Origin: Cymodocea nodosa
Taxonomy: Eukaryota; Streptophyta; Magnoliopsida; Alismatales; Cymodoceaceae
DNA: 64,000 nt
Direction of reading: 5' to 3'
Assembly: GCA_036874045.1 (NCBI GenBank)
Contig: CM072336.1
Location: forward strand, 6,786,501 to 6,850,500
A model generated the notes under the pieces. That model did not search any database. It saw only the letters and a list, made by a program, of their open reading frames with translations, and was not told the DNA's origin. Both the position numbers and the translations under genes were made by a program. Shown one piece after another: positions 56,384 to 64,000 of the stretch. Position 1 is the stretch's first letter. Each line of letters starts with the position of its first letter.

Positions 56384-57757
56384 TTGGTTGTTTTTGTTTA
56401 CTTAAATATATATTTATATTTTCTTTTAGAAGTAAACAAATAATTTTCACAAATAAGATATTAAATTTGATTCATAATTAACTGCAAGTGTACAATGTCT
56501 ATTGCATAAACGTACAAGTATATGTCGATCCTAAAGAGAATGAGTAAAAATTCTAAACTATTTAAATTTTTACAGCTAGAGGTTTTTGTATTCTGAATTA
56601 CTCACTGCTAAGTCAATGGACTTAGTTCGTTGAATTATAGTTATCTCAACGGATTATCCTCATGGAGTTAAGTTAACTTAACGAGCCTCACTAGTAACTT
56701 CAAATTAAAATTATTATCCATAGAGGAATATGACCATACATTGGGTAGTTCTATAGAATGTGAATAACATCTATTAAGTGTTTAATGTTAGTTTATACTT
56801 ATCATTAATTAGCATTAACATTCAGATATTTCAAATAGTAACCATATTAATAAGGATTTTAGAATTGTATACAAACTGGTTTCAGTAAACAGTAATATGA
56901 TTTTCTATTTTCTAGAATGAATTAATCATAAAACATTCAACAATACTAACAATACTAATAATACAAAACAAATGATACAACTTAGGTTTGATAAATATAA
57001 AAACAGATAATGAGTTTTTGTTAGTTTTTATTATGATATGTTCTTGAAGATGAAATAAAAGTGAAAGGTAAAATTCTCTATTGACAGTAAGAAACTCCGT
57101 CATTATATGCGATGTAGTTACACTACTGAAAACTTAATCACTTACTATCATGTGTCCCTCTCCTTATAGAATCGTGAACCGAGACTTTTAAGTTGATCTC
57201 TTCTTTAGTATTGCAGTATCAACCAAAAACTAAGGCTAGAAACTTTATTATCTCCTAAGAGATGATTTGGTGCTTGGTGAAAATGTTATTCTTTCTGGCG
57301 ATACGATTACTCCTCATAATGGTTGTCAATCACCGTGTTTGGCTTAGAATTGACCTGATATCCGAAAAGTATCTTCATAGATCTCTGATGGTTGGTGATT
57401 GATGGTGGTGGTGAAGCTTTAGGGAATGACTTACGCTTGCTGCAGTTAGCGCAATTCTCTACACTCTCTTCTTTCTTTTCTTTTCTTTTTTTCCTTTTAT
57501 ACTTCTTTCAGTAATAACTACTTCTACCTAAATGACTGGTTGAATCTCCCTCATTCGCATCAACGATGGTGATTTCTTCTTCATTCCACAATTTAGATCA
57601 TAGCGTGGTTTGTGTAATTGTGGTTTCCTTTGAATTTCCTTTTCTTGCAATTGCTCATAGTTGAATATTAGAAAATAACTGGTCTGTGAAGTTAGTGTAA
57701 CTCAACAGACTTAATTCGTTGACTTAACTGTAATTCAATGGATTTAATTCAATGACC
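56384..57757 (-). mobile_element. Repeat element, inverted copy of 15390-16770
   Basis: Its left border breaks the 17114-like flank ('gatttgatgact') and its right border breaks GRP copy I. Shared blocks include 'caccgtgtttggct' near 57332 and 'gaaaacttaatcac' near 57128. It contains AACTCAACGG/GTTAAGTTAAC-type palindromic text. No coding remnant is recognised; a 63-codon frame at 56912-57103 is unsupported. Class unknown. Confidence 0.5.
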
Positions 57758-57895
57758 TACTCCTCCGATTCCAACGCCCACGCCAAGACCTACACCTCCG
57801 CCCACTCCAATGCCAGTCAGCACCCTTGCCGATGTGAGACTACTCAAACAAATGAGAAGAATAAAGAGGAGACCCCCAAGTCTAAGGGAAGCCAT
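57749..57895 (-). pseudogene. Truncated long-type glycine-rich protein (copy I)
   Basis: The ATG at 57895 begins an intact signal peptide and RVLTGIGVGGGVGLGVG, identical in style to copies B and H. At about 57757 the gene is cut by the neighbouring repeat element, and the frame ends after 48 codons with a TGA at 57749. The whole repeat domain is lost. The promoter is complete, so a short secreted peptide of about 25 residues could in principle still be made. I regard it as a pseudogene. Confidence 0.75.
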
Positions 57896-58760
57896 TGCCA
57901 CTGAATAATCTACTGATCGATGGAATACTGCAAATTAATTTCCTGATGGTCAGGAGAGGAGGTGTGGAGGTCACTATTTATAGGCCTTAATTTTGCATGG
58001 CTCGACGTCGCTTTCCATTAATTCTTCCTTCGCGACATTCTTGCTTGCATTTTTTACTTCTCCGATATACATGCCACTCTAGATAACTTATATTAATCAA
58101 TACTAATTTATTTATTTGACTTCTTTTTCCCTAGCTAGCATATATAGGAACTAATTATTTGCCCACCACGTGACTTTATAAATATATATAAACGCGTTAC
58201 AATATAAAAATAAATTTGTGAGAGGTAGAGGACAAGACAGTGTCGGCCGAAAATGATGTGAGTAAGATAGTCAACAATTTGATATTGTAATCTTATATAT
58301 TAATCCCAAGGGGACCGAGAAAAACAACAATGCGACGCGTCTCATGATCAGGCCGATCGTCTGGCGGATTGACATCTAAAGAAACGAACAAACATACCGA
58401 CGTGCGTTCGTGATTGAATTTGCACTTCAATTTCAAGTCACACTTGCATTTTGTGCGCGCGCCGTATATGCACGTTAAAGCGCAGAATCAGATCAAGTCG
58501 ATCGACTGGCCCATGGATTTTTAACATCTGAACAAACAAGCAAAGAAGCCGACGCGCGTACCTGATTGAATTGCCTTTTAATTGATCGAACCAGATCCAA
58601 TTCCAGTGACAGTTGCATTTCGTGGTTGTAAAGTTGGCGCGCAATATATAAATATGTTACCGCCTGCATGCATACAGCTGTGTATTTATGCAAATTAGTT
58701 AAACGCAGGATCAAGTCAGGACGTACACACTTGACGGGATACAACTAGGTCTTGTAGTTA
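57896..58760 (-). promoter_or_regulatory. Complete promoter upstream of truncated copy I
   Basis: TATTTATA is at 57975-57982 and a CACGTG G-box at 58167-58172. The segment is nearly identical to the promoter of copy B (9837-10690) over its whole length. It therefore may still drive transcription into the adjoining repeat element. Confidence 0.6.
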
Positions 58761-59654
58761 ATATTGTGCCATCTCTATTCTTTAACGACTATCAATTGAT
58801 TCTGGACATTCAATAGACATTTCTATCTTGCATTTATTTATTAAAATCTTGCACGTTAGGACAATGGTTTTAATTCTTCATGTGTGTGTGCATGAAAGTA
58901 AAATTGAGATTGAAATTGTGCATGCCTCGTTTGGCTTAAGGGGAATTTTGTGTGAGAATTCATGCCTGGTTGGATAAATATAGTGACTACGTTGTAGATC
59001 TAACTACGAGGGCTGAACCATGGTATTATTCATATAATTGAAATATTTAATCGATTCTTGAAGTGCGTTTTTTTTTTTTGCTCCAGGCACTCCTAACATT
59101 GTTTGGAGGAATTGAAGTATGAAAGCGAAACAAACGCATGGTGTGTTGCACAGTTTGAGGAACTGCACACCGAGTGTAGCCTTAGGATGAAGAAATGTCT
59201 TGCTTGATCACCCATGACGTGTAAGAGCGACTTTTTAGGAGAAATGACTAAAATGACCCTTTTATTAATTTTTCTCCACGAGTAGACTAATTGACTCTTG
59301 GAGCTATAATAGTAATCGTAGCCGTAAGTTGCAGTTATTTTGTGGCATGTCATTCACAGTTACAGGCGTCATTATCGTACACGTTTGATGAAATGACTGT
59401 TTACACCTCCCCATTACGTTGCATTCCTTTATCCAGTCTTTCTAGACAAAAAGTTAAATACCTTTGAAGTAATAATGTCTATTAGTAATTATGAATGTTT
59501 CCGTAAATGTGTAATTACGATAAAACTTGTATTTTGTGAATTTTTATTATTGGAAGCATTATATCTTGTAGTTGTAGTATTTTATTGTTAAATCTCTCAC
59601 AGGTACTTCAACCTAGCGAATTTTTCACACATATCTTTTATATAGGCAAACTAG
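58761..59654. other. Unassigned intergenic DNA
   Basis: Nothing is recognised. Positions 59345-59470 resemble 50700-50840. An 86-codon minus-strand frame at 59093-59353 shows no motif. Confidence 0.35.
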
Positions 59655-60559
59655 CTTCTGAATGAAATTATAAATGTATTTTTTGTATGACATGTGAATA
59701 TGGTTGCGAATTTATATAACCAATTTTCGTTATTAAATTTTGTTTCTTTGTAGGGATTTTCCATAGGGACCATATATTTTTTGTCCATAATTTTACGACT
59801 TAGACGAGGAAAAGGTGAGAGATAGCCGAAGGAATTATTTCTAAACTTGTTCAGTAAAGACGAGAGAATTTCTTTCACCTATTCTTCGACTTAATTTGAT
59901 CAGGACAAGGGAGATAATTTTAATAATTTTGGGACCTTAGCACACTTGGCAGTGCGACCTGGCCGTCCGCCAGTCTATCCGACCGTGAGCCCGTCGAAGA
60001 CGTCACCCGGAACCTACCGGTGGTAGGCCTAGGGCAGTGTTTTTTGCAGAACTGCCAACACCCGTCGTAGGCCCCTTTTCCTTCCTCTTCGTCGCAGTAA
60101 CTATTGGTGTCCCTCGTCGCTCTGTCGTTCCCCTTGTTATACCCGGCACCGGAGCGGATCGCGGGACGATGAGCGGAGAACGTGGAGAATGTCCGTGAGG
60201 GACGCGGTGGTGCGAAGGAACGTGGCGTGCTTGGACGCGGTCGCGAAGGTATTTCGGGATATCAAAATATTATTTTCCTCTCTACCAGTCAACCGTAGTT
60301 TTTCCGCTACAAAATATGTCTTTTCTTGTTATTATTTCTTAGACATTTGAAACCTAAGCATATCTGACAATTTAGTATAGATTTTTTTCAATATAAGTGC
60401 AAGGAAACAATGTTTTGTAACATGCGGACAACTTCGTTAATATAACGCTTGCAGAAATGCATAAGAGCATGTTATTGAAGCTCTCAGCTTCTCTTATTCG
60501 AGATCGAGATATACACGTATGTGTTTGGATACATAAGTAGGGCCAACGTCATTGAAATT
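59655..60559 (-). other. 3' flank of GRP copy J with GC-rich block
   Basis: It is nearly identical to 38267-39169 left of copy F, including the GC-rich block at about 59935-60260. The resemblance to F continues into the 3' end of the gene. Confidence 0.55.
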
Positions 60560-60835
60560 TTAAAATCCTCCTCCTCCTCCCCCGCCACCACCACCTCCTC
60601 CTCCCCCGCCACCACCACCTCCTCCACCACCACCGCCGCCACCGCCACCGCCGCCGCCGCCACCACTTCCACTACTACCACCTCCTCCAACGGAGCCACT
60701 TCCGCCTCCTCCAATTTCAACGCCAACACCCACACCTCCGCCCAATCCAACGCCAGTCAGCACCCTTGCGGAAGTGAGACTACTCAGACAAATGAGAAGA
60801 ACGAAGAGGAGTCCCCCATGTCTAAGGGAAGCCAT
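60560..60835 (-). CDS. Secreted glycine-rich protein, short type (copy J)
   Basis: The gene encodes 91 aa, the shortest intact member. The N-terminal half matches copy D, including the diagnostic GVGVEIGGGG at residues 35-44 and RVLTGVG. The poly-Gly run is about 33 residues, ending in Phe. The 3' end of the coding region and the 3' flank instead match copy F base for base, so the gene looks like a D/F recombinant with the exchange inside the GGN repeat. The signal peptide and TATA box are intact. An extracellular role is inferred. Confidence 0.84.
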   Translation of the reverse strand: MASLRHGGLLFVLLICLSSLTSARVLTGVGLGGGVGVGVEIGGGGSGSVGGGGSSGSGGGGGGGGGGGGGGGGGGGGGGGGGGGGGGGGGF

Positions 60836-61387
60836 TGCCTGTGAATAATCTACTGACCGATGGAATGCTGCTAATTAATTTCCTGATGGGCAGGAGAGGA
60901 GGTGTGGAGGACTCTATTTATAGACCTTAAATTTGCATGGCTCGAAGTCGCTATCCATTAATTCTTCCTTCGCGACGTTCTTGCTTGCATTTATTTATTT
61001 ATATGACGTCTTCTTCCCTAGCTCGCATATGTACGTGCTGATAATTATTTGCCCACCACGTTGCTTTAAAAATATAAACGCGTTGCAATAGAAAATTAAA
61101 TTTGTGAGAGGTAGAGGACGAGACAGTGTCGGTAGAAAATGATGTGAGTAAGATGGTCAACAATTTGATATTGTTATCTTATATATTATTCCCAAGGGGA
61201 TCGAGAAAAACACCTATGCGACGCGTCTCATGTTCAGGACGATCGTCTGGCGAATTGACATCTAAAGAAACGAACAAACATACCGACGCGCGTACCTGCT
61301 TGAATTACCACTTCAAATTCAAGTCACACTTGCATTTTGTGATCGAGACGCGCACCATATGTTACTACTGCATGCATACAAATGGAT
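60836..61387 (-). promoter_or_regulatory. Promoter and 5' UTR of GRP copy J
   Basis: TATTTATA is at 60915-60922 and CCACGTT at 61056-61062. ACGCGT lies near 61079 and 61221. It agrees with the copy D promoter, including the same break point into AT-rich repeats at about 61387. Confidence 0.65.
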
Positions 61388-63179
61388 ATTAAATATCTCA
61401 TATGTTAACATTATCGTTATATTTAAACCAAAAAATATAAATTTTATAAACAATTTATATTCTTATCTAGGAGTATTGAATATGTTTTATTTATATCAAA
61501 ACATGAACTTTTATAGATAATTTATACTCATATCTAAGAGTATTTAATATCCTGTATATATTTTTAGTATTATTATTTCTATTTTTATTTAAACGGAAAT
61601 ATGTGTTATTTGTTAACTCTAGTCCCTTTCTCTTATGTTTATATCGTGAGGATTTAATTTGTCATTATCATCCTTATTTTTAGATACTCACATTTAAAAT
61701 ATTAATATTAGCTTTAACTTGATTAAACTCTCGGCAGATTCGGTTTAACCGAAATATATATATTTTATTTTATGTAAATATTACCTTTTGGTTGGATCCG
61801 AGAATGACTTCGGTACAACTAAGTTTGAATATATATTTTTTTTTTAGTTGGACCGAAGATGAGTTCGGTTCAATCGATTTTTATAATTCTTTATTTTATT
61901 TTTTTTACTTTTTCGATTGAATTGAAATATAATTTCGGTTCAACTAGTTACTTTATTTTTCCTTATATATATTTTTTAACATTTTGAGTTGTACCAAAGT
62001 ATAGTTTCAGTTCAATTGATTCTTTTATTATTTTTATTATTATTATCTTTTCAATAATTTTGGTTCAACCTATTTTTATATTATTATTTTTTTCTTTTCT
62101 GATAGATGGATAACTTCGGCTCAATCAAAACTTATTCTACATATATATTTCTTTATTATTTTTATTTATTTGAAATCAATACAGATATATTTGAATGTCA
62201 CTTGACATTTGCAAAGTAGAGTGTGCTGACCCGACGTTATAAATGTTTCGTGGAGTTTTCCTTTTATTGTTTTTCCTTGATAAATTTTCCTTAAATGTCA
62301 AATACTTGATTTTAATTCAAATATTTATACTTTAAAGTATTCGCTAGCTTACGTTTCATATTTAAAGTATTGAGATACTTTATTTCAAAGTATTGAATAT
62401 TTTATAGTTAAGATACTTTATAAAATACTTGATTTCACTTTAGATATTTTACATTTTATATCCCTAGTATTGATATTTTAACCTCTTGGTCATTTTTATG
62501 GTTCCATATCATTGTTTAATATTTGAAATATGCAATTTTATTTTAACCTTTTCTATTTATCTCTAAAATATTAGGATTTTGATTCCTTAATTCTCATCCA
62601 TATTTTGGGCACTTATATTTTATATCATTACATACTTCTAATTTTGAATCTTTAGATATTTATATCTCATATCTCAGATGCTTATCTTTGTTTAATTTTT
62701 TTATATATTTTAAGATATTTATATATTATATATAAAATATTTCAATCTTGGATACTTATATTTTATATCTAAGTAAGAAATAATACAAAAATATGTAAAA
62801 TATTAAAAAATAGTACTTTCATGACACACATCTTTCCATTATTTTGTAGAGGAAGAGTTATTATAGAAATATAAAAAATATCGAGAGATAGTAAAGGTCA
62901 ATGAAACATCGACGTTATCCTCTCCTTTATAAATATAGACTGGCGTCATCTTCTACCGTTGTAGCCCTCCATGAAAGGGAAACATCTCAGCTCATGAAAA
63001 GATATGTCTAGTGTTTTTTTTAACTTTATATTTTTTATAACGTATTCAAGAATGTGACTTATATTGTTAATGATTATAACATGTAAACATATCTTTCGTG
63101 GCATTAATATTTTAATATAATTATTTCTACGATGTTATCATTTATATTTAATCTATAAAAATATCATCGTCAACACCAA
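61388..63179. repeat. AT-rich repeats shared with the right flank of copy D
   Basis: Positions 61388-62130 copy 24511-25280, with a CTTCGGT-type block at 61720-62150. AGATAT-type units lie at 62330-62780, and 62780-63179 copies 26940-27345. Compared with D, about 1.1 kb is missing, including all but the last unit of the 26460-27060 tandem array. No gene is seen. Confidence 0.55.
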
Positions 63180-63283
63180 TATTGCATCCTGTCATCCTTC
63201 CCTTTGCACTTGCATTTGGGTCACCCATCTTCAACTTATCTCTGATGTACTCTTCATTGTGTTGGTCTTCCTTCAGCATCCTT
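63180..63283 (+). pseudogene. Short copia gag-pre-integrase fragment
   Basis: It is a copy of 27346-27442 (blocks HLHLGHPS and GLPSAS visible) with a stop after TYL. It ends abruptly at 63283, where a different copia element on the other strand begins. Confidence 0.65.
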
Positions 63284-64000
63284 TCTTTACCATTGAAGAA
63301 TTTATGTCTTGTATAGTTTCAATTCTAAGAATTATTTTAGCATATCATGCAAGGTATTCTTCAATTTTATAATCTTTGACTTGTTCTTGCCTACAATCAA
63401 TATGTCATCTATATAGAGCAACAAAATAATAAAATCTTTAGAAAAAAAAGATTTAACAAATACACATTGATCAGTGCTACATTTCCTATAACCATGCTCC
63501 CCCATAACAAAGTCAAATTTCAAGTCCCATTGTCTAGGTGTTTGTTTTAAGCCATAGAAGCTTTTCTTCAAACTACACACTAGGTTTTCTTTACCTTGCT
63601 CAGCAAACCCCTCTAGTTGCTCCATATAGATTTCTTCCTCCAAGTCCCCATGGAGGAAAGCGGTCTTCACATCCATTTGTTCAATTTCCAAGTCTCTACT
63701 AGTTGCCACGACAAGGATTGCCCTAATAGAAGTCATCTTGACCATTGAGAAGACTTCATCAAAATCAATGCCTCGTCTTTGAATAAAACCCTTTACAACT
63801 AGTCTGACCCGATAGGTTTGAAGTAAACTATGCTCTTGTTCTTTGATTATGTAAACTCATTTATTCTTGAGTGCTTTCTTACCTTCAGGTAACTTCACCA
63901 ATTCATATCTTTGGTTGTCATGCAAGGAACTCATCTCATCTTGCATGGCCTCCTTCCACTCCTTAGCATTCTTCCCTACCACAACATCAGCATGGCACTC
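63284..64000 (-). pseudogene. Ty1/copia reverse transcriptase fragment, runs off the window
   Basis: On the minus strand, from the right edge, the reading includes WKEAMQDEMSSLH, then RLVVKGFIQRRGIDFDEVFS, DVKTAFLHGDLEEEIYMEQ, SFYGLKQTPRQW and LLLYIDDILIVGK (active-site YIDD). These are consecutive copia reverse transcriptase blocks. A TGA replaces the usual Trp of the NKWVY block near 63856, and the frame ends at 63332 before the RNase H part. The sequence type differs from the 27-30 kb element (YVDD, different flanking residues), so this is a separate lineage. The 5' part lies beyond 64000. Confidence 0.85.

Overview
The window looks like nuclear DNA of a flowering plant. It is very AT-rich, has no bacterial-style gene packing, and carries plant-type TATA boxes, a family of secreted glycine-rich proteins (GRPs), and decayed Ty1/copia, Ty3/gypsy, hAT and PIF/Harbinger elements. 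I could not determine the species. The only convincing host genes are ten members of one GRP family: nine intact genes and one truncated copy. I found no tRNA, rRNA or CRISPR.

The GRP array. Each gene is a single exon encoding an almost identical 23-residue signal peptide (cleavage after Thr-Ser-Ala) followed by a Gly-rich mature part, which suggests extracellular or cell-wall proteins. There are two subfamilies. Short genes (91-99 aa, uninterrupted C-terminal poly-Gly ending in Phe) lie at 5353 (+), 23679, 31476, 39170 and 60560 (-). Long genes (198-232 aa, Gly-His/Gly-Ser/Gly-Tyr/Gly-Arg repeats ending in His-Pro) lie at 9138, 18046, 47380 and 54165 (-). A truncated long-type copy lies at 57749-57895. 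All are on the minus strand except the first, so copies 1 and 2 are convergent. Most promoters share 500-850 bp of homology with a TATAAATA box 70-90 bp before the ATG; long copies have a perfect CACGTG G-box where most short copies have CCACGTT or AACGTGG.

Layout. 1-4.2 kb: AT-rich degenerate repeats. 4.2-6.5 kb: copy A with a GC-rich 3' block. 6.5-9.1 kb: tandem repeats and AT-rich repeats. 9.1-10.7 kb: copy B and promoter. 10.7-17.7 kb: AT-rich DNA, a 33-bp tandem repeat and a 3.7-kb hAT-like element with 8-bp target duplications. 17.7-20.7 kb: copy C. 20.9-23.3 kb: gypsy integrase and Harbinger transposase remnants. 23.6-24.5 kb: copy D. 24.5-27.3 kb: AT-rich and tandem repeats. 27.3-30.8 kb: decayed copia. 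31.4-33.5 kb: copy E. 33.6-37.3 kb: Harbinger-type two-gene remnant (DDE transposase and Myb/SANT protein). 38.2-40.6 kb: copy F. 41.6-42.9 kb: minus-strand copia remnant. 44.9-49.9 kb: copy G with AT-rich flank. 50-53 kb: nothing recognised. 53-55.4 kb: copy H. 55.4-58.8 kb: repeats and truncated copy I. 59.6-61.4 kb: copy J. 61.4-64 kb: AT repeats and a minus-strand copia reverse transcriptase fragment.

The array appears to have grown by repeated segmental duplication and unequal exchange. B matches H, C matches G upstream, A is an inverted copy of F, and J looks like a D/F chimera. The GRP frames are intact while the surrounding transposable elements are full of stop codons.
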